The notes beneath the pieces were generated by a model, which made no database searches, was not told where the DNA came from, and saw nothing but the letters and a program-made list of their open reading frames with translations. The position numbers were made by a program, and so were the translations under genes. From DASUVM01 sp036378955 (lineage in GTDB: Bacteria > Patescibacteriota > Saccharimonadia > Saccharimonadales > Saccharimonadaceae): DNA of 64,000 nt. This document shows positions 50,390-59,976 of the stretch, piece after piece (position 1 is the first letter of the stretch; every line of letters begins with the position of its first letter). Where the stretch lies: assembly GCA_036378955.1 (NCBI GenBank), contig DASUVM010000009.1, positions 62,001 to 126,000 of the forward strand. Direction: 5' to 3'.

Positions 50390-51545
50390 ATTTGCCCCAT
50401 TAGCTGAACGTGTTCGGCCTCAGCAGCTTGAAGATGTCATTGGCCAGGCTAAGCTTTTGCATGAGAATAGCCTGCTTAAAAACGTCGTTGCCAGCAAAAT
50501 ACCAGTCAATGTAATTTTTTGGGGGCCGCCTGGTACCGGCAAAACGACCCTCGCGCGCATTATCGCCCGTGAATGCAAAGCCGATTTTATAGAAATAAGT
50601 GCAGTGCAGGCGAAAAAAAGCGATGTTAATGACGTCGTAGAGCGTGCCAAAGTAAACCAGGCCGAAGGCCATCGAACCATTCTATTTGTTGATGAAATTC
50701 ACCGTTTCAATAAAGCACAGCAAGATGCGTTTTTGCCGCATGTCGAAAGTGGCCTCTTAACGCTCATTGGCGCTACCACTGAAAACCCCAGTTTTGAAGT
50801 AATTCGCCCTCTGTTGAGTCGTTCGCGTGTAGTGGTGCTTGAGCCACTTGATGACGATGCTATTATCGCGCTTGTCAAGCGAACGCTCAAAACCGAATAT
50901 AGCATCTTAAAACCTAGCAGTGAGGCTGTAGCTGAAATAGCCAAACTGAGTGGTGGTGATGCCCGCAAAGCACTCGGTATACTTGAGCTGGCGCTGCAAC
51001 TTAATAAAAAACTTACAGTTGCAACGGTCTACGAGGCCGCCCAAGCCGACATTCGAGCCTTCGATAAAGGTGGCGAGATGCACTATGACCTAATCAGCGC
51101 CTTTATTAAAAGTATGCGCGGGAGTCAGCCCGAGGCAGCGCTTTACTACCTAGCGCGCATGCTGGCTGCTGGCGAAGATCCAAAATTTATTGCCCGCCGT
51201 ATGATTATATTTGCCTCTGAAGATATCGGCCTCGCTGGGAATGGTGCCCTAGGCCTGGCGGTGGCTGTTTTTGAAGCAGTTGAGCGGGTTGGTCTGCCTG
51301 AAGCAAAATATGCGCTTTATCACGGAGTATTGGCGCTGTCAAAATCACAAAAATCGCGCGAAGTTGCCACTCGCATGTCTGAAGCTCAAACACTCGAACA
51401 GCAATACCCCCATGCCGCCGTTCCACTGCACCTTCGTAATGCCCCAACTAAGCTTATGAAAGAACTTGGCTATAGCAAGGGCTATAAATGGCAGGCGGAT
51501 TTTCAACACCAGAAGGGCTTTTTGCCAGAAGAAATGAGCCGTTAA
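50373..51545 (+). CDS. rarA: Replication-associated recombination protein RarA (MgsA)
   Basis: Clamp-loader-like AAA+ ATPase acting at stalled replication forks. MTPTNEFAPLAERVRPQQLEDVIGQ is the family start; Walker A GPPGTGKTT (~residue 51), Walker B ILFVDEIHRFNKAQQDAFLP, sensor 1 GATTENPSF, sensor 2 GGDARKALG, and the C-terminal tetramerisation domain (IARRMIIFASEDIGLA). The start overlaps the ndh end by 17 nt. Confidence 0.95.
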   Translation: MTPTNEFAPLAERVRPQQLEDVIGQAKLLHENSLLKNVVASKIPVNVIFWGPPGTGKTTLARIIARECKADFIEISAVQAKKSDVNDVVERAKVNQAEGHRTILFVDEIHRFNKAQQDAFLPHVESGLLTLIGATTENPSFEVIRPLLSRSRVVVLEPLDDDAIIALVKRTLKTEYSILKPSSEAVAEIAKLSGGDARKALGILELALQLNKKLTVATVYEAAQADIRAFDKGGEMHYDLISAFIKSMRGSQPEAALYYLARMLAAGEDPKFIARRMIIFASEDIGLAGNGALGLAVAVFEAVERVGLPEAKYALYHGVLALSKSQKSREVATRMSEAQTLEQQYPHAAVPLHLRNAPTKLMKELGYSKGYKWQADFQHQKGFLPEEMSR

Positions 51546-51689
51546 CTTCTTATCATTTAGTGTTGTACGAAGCAGAACAGGACTCAGTTATATCATAGGG
51601 GGAGAAGCTCTTTGGCTGCTTAGCCGAATTGCTCCATGAGGCATGCTCATCAGATCTGCTTGATCCGCCCCCCGCCCTCTCTGGCACCT

Positions 51690-52073
51690 TTAGCTACGAC
51701 GAATATATGTGTGGCTGTAATCGAGTTCGATCATTTTCAGAACATGCTCGATTTCTTCCGGAGCAACCTCTAGTGTTTCCCAGTTAGGAAGATCAGTTTC
51801 TTGCAGAGTCGCGAGCCACTCGAGTTGCATATTTTCGAGAATTCTCTTACCGAACAAGATAGCTAGCTTTCGAATATATAGCCCACCGTCACCCAGTGGG
51901 TATTGAACGAGTATCTCGATGCAATCTTCATTGGCGCAGTCGTCATGACCGCACCTCTCGATGGGCACCTCTCCCAGAAACATCAGCCATCCTTCAGCTG
52001 GTAGCTTCTCTGGCAGGTGAATTGCCAACGTGCTACGCAATGCAGGGTGCTCGGTAGCGTGGATGATGGGCAT
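51690..52073 (-). CDS. Orphan protein with a Cys-containing loop
   Basis: 127 aa: MPIIHATEHPALRST, then ERCGHDDCANEDCIEILVQ (three Cys and His, a possible metal site), LGDGGLYIRKLAILFGKRILENMQLEWL and an acidic end. No family recognised. The 3' flank (51600-51689) has several nested short stems but no single clear terminator. Isolated on the minus strand between rarA and the glycogen operon. Confidence 0.55.
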   Translation of the reverse strand: MPIIHATEHPALRSTLAIHLPEKLPAEGWLMFLGEVPIERCGHDDCANEDCIEILVQYPLGDGGLYIRKLAILFGKRILENMQLEWLATLQETDLPNWETLEVAPEEIEHVLKMIELDYSHTYIRRS

Positions 52074-52241
52074 GATCAGTCCAATCTCGGTAAGCTTAAT
52101 CTAGCTGGAATTGCCAGAACCCACTCAAGAGCCTGTTCTGCTAATTGCAGGTAAGAACCTTAACAATTAGGTATATTATAAATTTTAAATGCAGTTAATG
52201 CAAATGCCGTCAGGCAGCGACACATTTTTCCGGCAAACGAG

Positions 52242-52270
52242 TTGTCTTTCGCTCTTTCGGCAGCTATAAT
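52242..52270 (+). promoter_or_regulatory. Near-consensus promoter of the glycogen operon
   Basis: TTGTCT (52242-52247), exactly 17 nt, TATAAT (52265-52270). Predicted start near 52277 gives a 38-nt leader ending in GAGGGGT before ATG 52315. Confidence 0.75.
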
Positions 52271-52314
52271 TGGAGGTAAGCATAAACAAATTCGGGTACC
52301 AAAAAAAGAGGGGT

Positions 52315-53532
52315 ATGAAAATACTAATGCTTGGGTGGGAATTGCCTCCGCATAACAGTGGTGGCCTTGGGGTAGCCTGCTATCATTTAGCAAAACAGCT
52401 TGCACAAGAAGGTGTTTCAATTGATTTTGTTTTGCCTTATAAAGCTGAGCATAGCATTAATTTTATGAGAATTCATTCAGCGACCCAGGTAAGGCCTGAA
52501 GTGGTGCAACTTCCGGGTGCTTACGATAGCGCTTGTTATGCATGTGAAGATTCTGAAGCCTGTGAGCATATCGAACCGACGACACTCCGCAAACAACAGG
52601 TTCATTACACCAAGCATGTTGAAAAAATGGTCAAAAAAGAGACACCCGATGTTATTCATGCTCACGACTGGCTGACATTCGAGGCGGGCATGCGCGCTAA
52701 ACAGCTCACTGGTAAACCGTTGATTGCCCATGTGCATGCCACCGAATTTGACCGCAGTGGCGAACATCACGGTAACCCGCTGGTGCACGAAATTGAATAC
52801 AACGGCCTGATGATGGCAGACAAAATTATCGCCGTTAGCCACATTACCAAAGAGCTTATCGTGAAAGAATATGACATCTCGGCCGATAAAATCGAAGTCG
52901 TTCATAATAGTATCGACATCGGCTCGCTTGAGCCGATTGATGGTGCCAACACCTATACGTATGTTGAAGCAATGAAAAATCGTGGCTATAAGGTGGTAGT
53001 AAGCGTCGGTCGTTTAACTGTACAAAAAGGCCTCAATTATCTGTTAGATGCAGCCCGGCGAGCCATTTATATCGAGCCCAAGTTATTGTTCTTGATTGCC
53101 GGCTCGGGTGAGTTGCGCAACGAGCTACTACTACAGTCAGCCCAGCTTGGCATTGCTGAGAACATATTATTTACCGGTTTTGTGCGTGGCAAGGCTTGGC
53201 GCGACGCCTATGCTATTGGTGATATGTTTGTTATGCCATCAGTGAGCGAGCCATTTGGCTTAGTGGCGCTCGAAGCTGCTGGCTATGGCAATGCGCTGTT
53301 GCTTTCAAAACAATCTGGTGTTGCCGAGGTATTGGTGAATAAATTAACCTATGACTTTTGGGACACGCAAAAGTTGGCCGACCAAATTGTGGCAATTGCC
53401 CAGCATGATGCGCTGCGCCACACGCTCCACCAAGAGGCAACGAAAGAATATGCTACCTTCTCATGGCAAAAGGCAACCAATACATTTCTGGCAATTTATG
53501 AAAATCTCAAGCCAGCCGAGGCCCTTGTATGA
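52315..53532 (+). CDS. Glycogen/starch synthase-type glycosyltransferase (GT-B)
   Basis: Start ATG 52315 is preceded by AAAGAGGGGT; 405 aa. WELPPHNSGGLGVACYHLAKQL carries the GGLG loop typical of glycogen synthases; DVIHAHDWLTFEAG, GRLTVQKGLNYLLDA and PSVSEPFGLVALEAAGYG (E-x7-E donor site) follow. It transfers glucose from a nucleotide sugar to an alpha-glucan. A Cys-rich insert (ACYACEDSEACEH, ~residues 79-91) is unusual. First of four coupled genes with GH57 and GH15 enzymes. Confidence 0.9.
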   Translation: MKILMLGWELPPHNSGGLGVACYHLAKQLAQEGVSIDFVLPYKAEHSINFMRIHSATQVRPEVVQLPGAYDSACYACEDSEACEHIEPTTLRKQQVHYTKHVEKMVKKETPDVIHAHDWLTFEAGMRAKQLTGKPLIAHVHATEFDRSGEHHGNPLVHEIEYNGLMMADKIIAVSHITKELIVKEYDISADKIEVVHNSIDIGSLEPIDGANTYTYVEAMKNRGYKVVVSVGRLTVQKGLNYLLDAARRAIYIEPKLLFLIAGSGELRNELLLQSAQLGIAENILFTGFVRGKAWRDAYAIGDMFVMPSVSEPFGLVALEAAGYGNALLLSKQSGVAEVLVNKLTYDFWDTQKLADQIVAIAQHDALRHTLHQEATKEYATFSWQKATNTFLAIYENLKPAEALV

Positions 53533-54749
53533 GTAAGAGGGCGGTCGTACTCTACTTGCACGTTCACCAGCCATGGCGGGTGCGGCCGTATACCGTGTTT
53601 GAGGCCGGGCGTGATCATAATTATTTTTTTGAGCCTAACCCGCGGGGTGATGCCAATAATGAAGCGATTTTTAAAAAAGTCGCCGAAAAATCGTATCTGC
53701 CAGCGAACCGATTATTACTAGAACTGCTTAATAAACACCCTGAATTTAAGGTTTCTCTTTCGATCACTGGCACGGTAATTGAACAGATGGAACAATTCTC
53801 GCCCGATGTTCTACAGAGTTTTAAAGCTATTTTTGATACCGGCCAGGCAGAGATGGTTGGCGAAACCTACTACCACAGCCTTGCCTTTTTCTATAGCCGG
53901 TTCGAATTTGTGAAGCAAGTGCGCATGCACGAAGAAAAGGTGAAAACGGTGTTTGGCATTACCCCAAAAATTTTCCGTAACACCGAATTTGCCTACAATA
54001 ACGATCTTGCCTATTGGGCCGATAAAGCAGGCTATAAGGGAATTCTAACCGAAGGCTGGGACCCAATTTTAGACTGGCGTAGCCCGAACTTTGTCTACCG
54101 CCCCAGCTATACCGAGAATATTCGTTTACTAATGAAGAACTACCGTATGAGCGACGATATCGGCTTTCGTTTTAGTGACAAACATTGGCGCGAATGGCCC
54201 TTAACAGCAGAAAAATACGTGCAATGGATCAATTCGCTCGACAAAACCCAAACAAATATCAATTTATTTATGGATTACGAAACTTTTGGTGAGCACCAAT
54301 GGTCCGACACTGGTATTTTCGACTTCTTAAAAGAACTGCCAAGAGAGTTCTTGAAGTTTGAAGGTAACACTTTCATGACGCCCTCTGAGGTAATTGACGC
54401 GTTTGAGCCGGTTGACGAAATTGATATTCCCTACACCATCACTTGGGCCGATACTGAACGCGACTTAACGGCCTGGATCGGCAACGACATGCAAAAACAA
54501 GCTATTAAAATGCTCTATGAGCTTGAAAACGAGATACTCGCCACCGAAGATAAAGTGTTAATTGACGACTGGCGGCGCTTACAAACCTCAGACCACACCT
54601 ATTACATGTGCACCAAATGGTTTAATGACGGCGACGTCCATGCTTACTTTAGCCCGTATGATTCACCGTATGACGCCTTTATTTATTTTATGAATGCCTT
54701 GCGCGACCTGCGGCTACGTGTTTTAAAACACCACGAGGGCGTTGTTTAA
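53529..54749 (+). CDS. Glycoside hydrolase family 57 (alpha-amylase/glucanotransferase)
   Basis: 406 aa. GH57 motifs in order: HVHQPWR (residues 11-17), GETYYHSLAFF, the nucleophile region RNTEFAYNND (~153-162), TEGWDPI, and acid/base region MDYETFGEHQW (~248-258). Cuts or rearranges alpha-1,4-glucan inside the cell. ATGA overlap with the synthase upstream. Confidence 0.92.
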   Translation: MSKRAVVLYLHVHQPWRVRPYTVFEAGRDHNYFFEPNPRGDANNEAIFKKVAEKSYLPANRLLLELLNKHPEFKVSLSITGTVIEQMEQFSPDVLQSFKAIFDTGQAEMVGETYYHSLAFFYSRFEFVKQVRMHEEKVKTVFGITPKIFRNTEFAYNNDLAYWADKAGYKGILTEGWDPILDWRSPNFVYRPSYTENIRLLMKNYRMSDDIGFRFSDKHWREWPLTAEKYVQWINSLDKTQTNINLFMDYETFGEHQWSDTGIFDFLKELPREFLKFEGNTFMTPSEVIDAFEPVDEIDIPYTITWADTERDLTAWIGNDMQKQAIKMLYELENEILATEDKVLIDDWRRLQTSDHTYYMCTKWFNDGDVHAYFSPYDSPYDAFIYFMNALRDLRLRVLKHHEGVV

Positions 54750-56719
54750 TGTCGCGACCGATAACACTTTCAAACGGCGGACTCCACATTGGCATTAATC
54801 GTTTTGGTATGGTGCACGATTTTTACTACCCTTACATTGGGTTAGAAAACCACGCGACTGCTAAGCAAATGCGCCATAAAATTGGCATTTGGATTGATTA
54901 TGAATTCAGCTGGCTCGATGACAACAGCTGGGAGTTTCGCCAAGTTTATGAGCCTGGAGCGCTCATTGGCATTACCACTGCGCGTAGCAGTCGGCTTGGC
55001 ATAACAATGATATTTCATGATTGTGTTGACAGTGAAATCGATGCTTTTTTACGTTCAATTGAAGTTTTTAACCATAGTGACAAACCGCGGCACTTTAGGC
55101 TATTTATGCATCAGGTATTCATGATTAGCAACTCGCTCAGTGGCGACACTGCTCAGTATTTGCCCGGCGAGGCGGCAATTTTACACTACAAGGGCCACCG
55201 AGCATTTGTTATTGGTGCCGAGAATCACCGAAACCAAACTTTTGACCAATATGCGATTGGTATTTTTGGCATTGAAGGAAAAGAAGGCACATTTCGCGAC
55301 GCCGAAGATGGTGAGCTTTCAGGTAACGCTGTTGAGCATGGCCGGCCCGATTCGGTAATTCGCTGTACGCTCGACATTGAGGCCCACGGCTCGGCTCGCG
55401 TTAACTACTGGGTGACCTGTGGCCGTACTCAAAAAGCGGCAATTGCCTTGCATCGTGCTATTGTTGACGACAGCGTTTATCACCGGCAAGCGGTGACTGA
55501 ACAATCATGGCGTTTCTGGCTCGATCGCTCCAAAGAAGCTCGTACATTGGTACCAAAAGAGCTTGAGCAAAGTTTTACGCACTCGCTGTTGATTACAAAA
55601 TCGCACATTGATAGCCGTGGCGGTGTGGTGGCAAGCACTGATACCGCCATGCTTAATTATGCCCGCGATTCATATGCCTATTGTTGGCCGCGCGACGGGG
55701 CCTACGCCCTTTGGCCGCTTTTGCGGCTAGGCTATCAAGATGAATTACAGCGTTTTTTTGAGTTTTGTAAGCGCGGGCTTTCGGCTGATGGCTTTTTAGT
55801 GCATAAATATCAAGCTGACGGTGCTATTGGCAGCAGTTGGCACCCCTATATTTATGCAGGCAAACCCGAGCCGCCAATTCAAGAGGATGAAACGGCAATC
55901 GTGCTTTTTCTGTGCGGGCAATATTACCAGCAAACCAATGATGAATTTTTCTTAAAGTACTATTACCCATCACTCGTCAAGCCAATGGCCAATTTTTTGG
56001 CAAATTACATCGATCGTGATACGAAGCTACCCCATGCCAGTTATGATTTGTGGGAGGAAAAGTTTCTAACCTCAACTTACACTACAGCAGTTGTGTGCGG
56101 AGCGCTTAACTTAGCATCACAATTGGCAGAGAAGGTCGGTGACGAACCAGCGGCAATCGGCTGGCAACTCGTTGCCGCCGACATGCGGCAATCTGCCCAA
56201 GAGCTATTGTTTAATAAAGATCGCAAGTTCTTTTATAAAGGTGTTCGTATTGCGCACGGATCTGTCGCCTATCATGACGATGTGATCGATATATCAAGTT
56301 TTTACGGCGCCTACATGTTTGGCTTATTCGACATTAAAAGTGAAGAAGTTCAAGTAAGCTTCGAGACACTGGGCCGAACTTTCGACTTTAGCATCAACCC
56401 GCAGCAAGTCACCCCTATGCCTCGCTACGAAAGAGATCGCTATAACGCAGTTGACCCACAAAATGGTAACCCTTGGTTTATTACTACTCTTTGGTTGGCG
56501 CAATACTATCTTGAAATCGGTAATATCGAACAAGCGCAGATGATCGTTAATTGGGTGCGAGACCACATGCTGCCCTCAGGCGTGCTTTCTGAACAGATTA
56601 ATCCGTTTAATTTCTCGCAGTACATTTCAGTGGCACCGCTCACCTGGAGCCAGGCAGAATACATGAACACTGTGCTTGATTTAATGTCACATCTTGATGG
56701 CAATGCCGGGGCAAGATAG
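54749..56719 (+). CDS. Glycoside hydrolase family 15 (glucoamylase/trehalase-like)
   Basis: 656 aa. N-terminal beta-sandwich (FYYPYIGLENH...) then the (alpha/alpha)6 barrel: YCWPRDGAYALWPL (~residue 310), DLWEEKFLTSTYTT with the catalytic acid (~433), and SEQINPFNFSQY...PLTWSQAEYM with the catalytic base. Releases glucose from alpha-glucan ends. Its ATG shares an A with the GH57 stop (TAATG). Confidence 0.93.
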   Translation: MSRPITLSNGGLHIGINRFGMVHDFYYPYIGLENHATAKQMRHKIGIWIDYEFSWLDDNSWEFRQVYEPGALIGITTARSSRLGITMIFHDCVDSEIDAFLRSIEVFNHSDKPRHFRLFMHQVFMISNSLSGDTAQYLPGEAAILHYKGHRAFVIGAENHRNQTFDQYAIGIFGIEGKEGTFRDAEDGELSGNAVEHGRPDSVIRCTLDIEAHGSARVNYWVTCGRTQKAAIALHRAIVDDSVYHRQAVTEQSWRFWLDRSKEARTLVPKELEQSFTHSLLITKSHIDSRGGVVASTDTAMLNYARDSYAYCWPRDGAYALWPLLRLGYQDELQRFFEFCKRGLSADGFLVHKYQADGAIGSSWHPYIYAGKPEPPIQEDETAIVLFLCGQYYQQTNDEFFLKYYYPSLVKPMANFLANYIDRDTKLPHASYDLWEEKFLTSTYTTAVVCGALNLASQLAEKVGDEPAAIGWQLVAADMRQSAQELLFNKDRKFFYKGVRIAHGSVAYHDDVIDISSFYGAYMFGLFDIKSEEVQVSFETLGRTFDFSINPQQVTPMPRYERDRYNAVDPQNGNPWFITTLWLAQYYLEIGNIEQAQMIVNWVRDHMLPSGVLSEQINPFNFSQYISVAPLTWSQAEYMNTVLDLMSHLDGNAGAR

Positions 56720-57415
56720 ATGCCTGCCAACCTACTAAAAAAATGGGGTGCACTGTTGCGGCCAAGCCTCAGTAAGCGGGCTATTAAAGCGTTTGCAAAA
56801 CGCTTCGACCTTGTGTATTTTGGCCATATCGACCATCGATACGATGAACATGCAGTCATTCGTGGGGTAACGGCTTCGGCGCATCATATCGACAATCATT
56901 TTGCCGTCGGTACGCTAAAAGGGCGGGATATGAGTGTACTCGAGCGCACGAATACACTTCGTTTTCCAGGTAAGCCTGCGAGCGAATATACCTGGATAAT
57001 CTTACAAATTGATTTGAGCGATGGGCTTGAGCTGCCGCATATTTTTATCGATGCTTTTCACCACGATGAGTTATTCTACGCTAATTTATTCGTAAATTTT
57101 GCCAACTTTCAGTTGGCACAAAGCTTGTTTGTGCATCATGACCCCTTGTTTCATCAGCACTTCAAGGTCTATGTACCGACCGACAAGTTTGATGATGTTG
57201 CCGCCCTCTTTGACAATGAAACAACCAGTATGCTGGCACACCATTTTACGAAGTTCGATTACGAAATTGAAGACAATATACTCTATGTCTACGCCAGTAA
57301 TCAGTATGCTACCGAACGAGATATTGAGCAGATGGCGCGCATTGGATTATGGCTGGCTAATAAGCTAGAAGCACAAGCTTCACATCTTCAGAGCCTGCAT
57401 CAGGCAAATAAATAA
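56720..57415 (+). CDS. Hypothetical protein, last gene of the glycogen operon
   Basis: 231 aa, ATG directly after the GH15 stop (zero spacing). His- and Phe-rich: YFGHIDHRYDEH, ASAHHIDNHFAVG, IDAFHHDELFY, FVHHDPLFHQHF. Such clustering could bind metal. Predicted alpha/beta, no membrane helix. Family not recognised; placement suggests a role linked to glucan turnover or simple co-transcription. Confidence 0.7.
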   Translation: MPANLLKKWGALLRPSLSKRAIKAFAKRFDLVYFGHIDHRYDEHAVIRGVTASAHHIDNHFAVGTLKGRDMSVLERTNTLRFPGKPASEYTWIILQIDLSDGLELPHIFIDAFHHDELFYANLFVNFANFQLAQSLFVHHDPLFHQHFKVYVPTDKFDDVAALFDNETTSMLAHHFTKFDYEIEDNILYVYASNQYATERDIEQMARIGLWLANKLEAQASHLQSLHQANK

Positions 57416-57492
57416 ACCGCATTATTTATGTGTCGCTAAAGCCAATAACGAAAGAGATTCTGGAGCTTACCAGCTTTTAGTAGTCAGAAAGC

Positions 57493-57699
57493 CTAGTGCT
57501 TGCGAGCTTTTACTTCATTACGGCCAAGATTTTTCTTTACTTCGGTAAATTCAGCATGGGCACGAATTTTTTTGTCGTAACGGCGAAGCACGAGTTTTTC
57601 AGTTGTGTTGCGAAGGTTTTTTGTAGTATAAATAGCAGTCCCGGTTTTAGGGTTAACGAGTCTAATTACCTTTCGCTGCTGATTCTTCTTTTTTGCCAT
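57493..57699 (-). CDS. rpmG: Ribosomal protein L33
   Basis: 68 aa: KKKNQQRKVIRLVNPKTGTAIYTTKNLRN and LRRYDKKIRAHAEFTEVK match bL33. It lacks the CxxC pairs, so it is the zinc-free (C-) form. The C-terminus is about 12 residues longer than usual (KNLGRNEVKARKH). Confidence 0.93.
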   Translation of the reverse strand: MAKKKNQQRKVIRLVNPKTGTAIYTTKNLRNTTEKLVLRRYDKKIRAHAEFTEVKKNLGRNEVKARKH

Positions 57700-57762
57700 C
57701 TCTTTAGCCTTATATTTTTTACAAACTTACAATATTTTATCAGTTTTGAGCAATAAATTCAA

Positions 57763-57799
57763 TACTTGGAGCCACGATCGGGACTTGAACCCGAGACCC
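57763..57799 (-). repeat. Duplicated 3' end of tRNA-Thr(GGU)
   Basis: These 37 bp are identical to 57883-57919 and represent the T-arm, acceptor 3' strand and CCA of the tRNA-Thr gene plus 4 nt beyond. The remaining 5' part of a tRNA is absent: the upstream 83 nt (57800-57882) cannot fold into D- and anticodon arms. The unit length is exactly 120 bp. This is the pattern left by integration at a tRNA 3' end or by an unequal duplication. Confidence 0.85.
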
Positions 57800-57886
57800 G
57801 TGAGTTGCCAGCGGCAAGTCACGAAGGGCCAATACTGCATCAGCAGGGGCGGCCCTCATAGCAAACTGAAAATCCTGAATATTACT

Positions 57887-57961
<75 letters not shown>

Positions 57962-58036
57962 ACGACACCAAAATATCAGTGCAATTATATCTGTTTCGCC
58001 TTGCAAATTCAAGCTTATGCCATCTAAGCCATGTTA

Positions 58037-58273
58037 CTATTTAACTTTTGCCTTTACGCGCAGCCGTTTTAAAGATGAACCAATCTTTTTAAGATATTTC
58101 GTGAGCATATAAATAGCATACCCTGCGATAGTAGCCAGCAACAGCCCAATAAGGCTGAGATACAGCCAGTCAGCGCCGGCGAAGATTGCAATAATGAGCC
58201 CCAGGCCAACCAAAAAGAGGCCAAGCACTAGTGTTGTTAAGCTTGCGATAAACAGCATAAATATATTTCTCAT
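58037..58273 (-). CDS. Small two-helix membrane protein
   Basis: 78 aa: helices at about 4-33 (LFIASLTTLVLGLFLVGLGL...) and 36-59, then a basic tail (YLKKIGSSLKRLRVKAKVK). An extended -10 (TGATATACT, 58280-58288) ends six nt before the ATG, so the transcript is leaderless. Family unknown. Confidence 0.6.
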   Translation of the reverse strand: MRNIFMLFIASLTTLVLGLFLVGLGLIIAIFAGADWLYLSLIGLLLATIAGYAIYMLTKYLKKIGSSLKRLRVKAKVK

Positions 58274-58279
58274 GTTTTT

Positions 58280-58288
58280 AGTATATCA
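58280..58288 (-). promoter_or_regulatory. Extended -10 promoter, leaderless start of the small membrane protein
   Basis: Minus strand TGA + TATACT + AAAAAC + ATG (58273). Confidence 0.55.
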
Positions 58289-58360
58289 TCTAGTCTTTAC
58301 TGCTACCCATAAGCCAAGACTCCTGCGAGAGCGTCAGGCTCGTGATGCTTTCTTAACAAA

Positions 58361-58426
58361 ATAAAAAACGGCACTTGCCATGAGCAGTTTGACCTGTGGT
58401 GGTCAAGGGTTGCTCATGGCAAGTGC
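58361..58426 (-). terminator. Strong terminator after the 106-residue orphan gene
   Basis: Sixteen-bp perfect stem GCACTTGCCATGAGCA (58371-58386) / TGCTCATGGCAAGTGC (58411-58426) with an inner TTGACC/GGTCAA stem; on the minus strand it is followed by CGTTTTTTAT. Confidence 0.9.
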
Positions 58427-58450
58427 TTCTTCGGCTTGCCCAGCTTCCAG

Positions 58451-58771
58451 TCAGATGTAGTGCCTGAGGGCTTCCAGCATCGGCGGAACACTGAGTGTGT
58501 CGCCTTGCTCCCTGTGGCAATCATCGAGCAGCTTGTCGGCGGTAGAACTGTCGAACTGGGGAAGTTTGCTGATCCAGGGGAAGCAATGACTGAGATGATC
58601 ATTCACCCGCCGTTGAAGACGGAGAGTATCTGAGCCGTTGAGGAACGCGGTGTCTACTCCTGCCAAATAGTCGCGTAATTGCTTCACCAGCCATCTCTTG
58701 TCATCCGGCACAAGCTGATAAGAGAAGTAACCAGAGAGCACGACCTCTATTGAAAAATCCCTGGCTTCCAT
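58451..58771 (-). CDS. Orphan soluble protein
   Basis: 106 aa from ATG 58771, which follows AAGGGCAAGG; the frame extends to 58828 but an extended -10 (TGGTATACT, about 58801-58809) lies inside that stretch. Sequence is polar with helices around KRWLVKQLRDYLAGVD and SSTADKLLDDCHREQG. No family recognised. Has its own promoter and a strong terminator. Confidence 0.55.
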   Translation of the reverse strand: MEARDFSIEVVLSGYFSYQLVPDDKRWLVKQLRDYLAGVDTAFLNGSDTLRLQRRVNDHLSHCFPWISKLPQFDSSTADKLLDDCHREQGDTLSVPPMLEALRHYI

Positions 58772-58940
58772 TCCTTGCCCTTCGCTAGTCGGGGAGCGTC
58801 GATATACTAAAGTATACCATAAAGTCATTGTATCGTCTACCTATTGATGCCAGCAGGGTGCGAACGGGGCTTTAAACTAATAGCAGCTTTTGAATGCAAG
58901 AGATTCATCTTTTGTGTAAAAGTGCAGCGAGAAAACATAC

Positions 58941-59588
58941 CTATTTATTATTTCGGATGGTGATGCCTTCAATATAAGATGCAAAGCCTCCTTCCCAATA
59001 TGTTTCAAAGAAAGCCTTATCGTCGACAATTCCTTTAAAATAATAGGGTGTTTTATAGAATAGTATTTCTCTAACAGCATGGTCATTGCCGCTGCTTACT
59101 TCAGAGAAAAGTTTACGAAAGAAGTTAAGCGCCTTAGCATCTTTTTCAAGTAAAGCGGCATTGCCAGATAGCTCATCTTGTATAAAATGATACTCATAGG
59201 CAAATTCCTCAGCAAACACTCTTTTGGTTATATGTTTGACTCTTTTTTTCAGTATGTCTGAGGTTATGATAATGACGTTATCAGGCGTAAGGGCTTTAAT
59301 GAGAGGTTTTGAAAATGCGTAATTACCGATAAGTTCAACACTGATATCTTCTTTTATTACTTTTGCGTCGGGCAGCTCTTGCAAAATAAACTGCTTGCCA
59401 ACTTCTGCCTCGGTCATTAAAAAGTTTTCAGTTACCCGGCCCCATCGGCCAGAAATAAAGAAGGTAATATCTTGTGTCTTATGATTTTGGCGAAAGTACT
59501 CAATTGCCCACTCGAGCCGTAAACGAAAACGTTGACTAGGTAATTCTTTTTCTACCTTGCCGCCATTGATAAAAAGTATTGTCTTCAT
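58941..59588 (-). CDS. DUF218 (ElyC/SanA/YdcF)-like protein
   Basis: 215 aa. Begins TILFINGGKVEKELPSQRF (GG near the start and Arg), then FFISGRWGRVTENFLMTEAEVG, KVIKEDISVELIGNYAFSKPLI and VIIITSDILKKRV: the order of DUF218 (SG....E, E.S..T..N, iiTs..h..R), though the usual His before the last Arg is missing and T..N is L..N. Some members influence envelope-carrier metabolism. No signal or membrane anchor, unlike SanA. TAAAAT lies six nt before the ATG. Confidence 0.65.
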   Translation of the reverse strand: MKTILFINGGKVEKELPSQRFRLRLEWAIEYFRQNHKTQDITFFISGRWGRVTENFLMTEAEVGKQFILQELPDAKVIKEDISVELIGNYAFSKPLIKALTPDNVIIITSDILKKRVKHITKRVFAEEFAYEYHFIQDELSGNAALLEKDAKALNFFRKLFSEVSSGNDHAVREILFYKTPYYFKGIVDDKAFFETYWEGGFASYIEGITIRNNK

Positions 59589-59691
59589 CTTATAATTTTA
59601 CAATACTTTGGGGCTATTTTAGGGTTAGCGGTGTTTTAACTAGAATTTATGTAGATACTGCCAATTAGTGTTTTCTTCTCAGTACTCGTTT

Positions 59692-59976
59692 TTAGTAGAT
59701 TTTACTTCGGCTTATTCGCTGGGGAATCAAGCTTTGACCAAAAATACAACCATAGGCTACTCGTACACCTTTTTTAAAATCGGGAAAGGCTTTAAAAAAG
59801 AAATAAACCACCGGGCCAAAAATCGCCAGGTTAAGAATGTTCAAGCTTATCGCTAAATGAAACTTGATTGGATCTGCCGTCTCGGGTGCTGGAATTAAAA
59901 GTGTTAAGCCAGCAATAAGCGTGGCGCAGAGTACGATGAGCCAAATTTTGATTCTAAATTGCTTCTTTGTATCCAT
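59692..59976 (-). CDS. Small membrane protein, perhaps a truncated longer protein
   Basis: 94 aa: helices at about 9-28 (IWLIVLCATLIAGLTLLIP) and 42-63 (AISLNILNLAIFGPVVYFFF), then FKKGVRVAYGCIFGQSLIP, which looks like the loop leading to a third helix that never comes, and a short basic end. I suspect loss of the 3' part, but no further frames could be matched. Confidence 0.45.
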   Translation of the reverse strand: MDTKKQFRIKIWLIVLCATLIAGLTLLIPAPETADPIKFHLAISLNILNLAIFGPVVYFFFKAFPDFKKGVRVAYGCIFGQSLIPQRISRSKIY

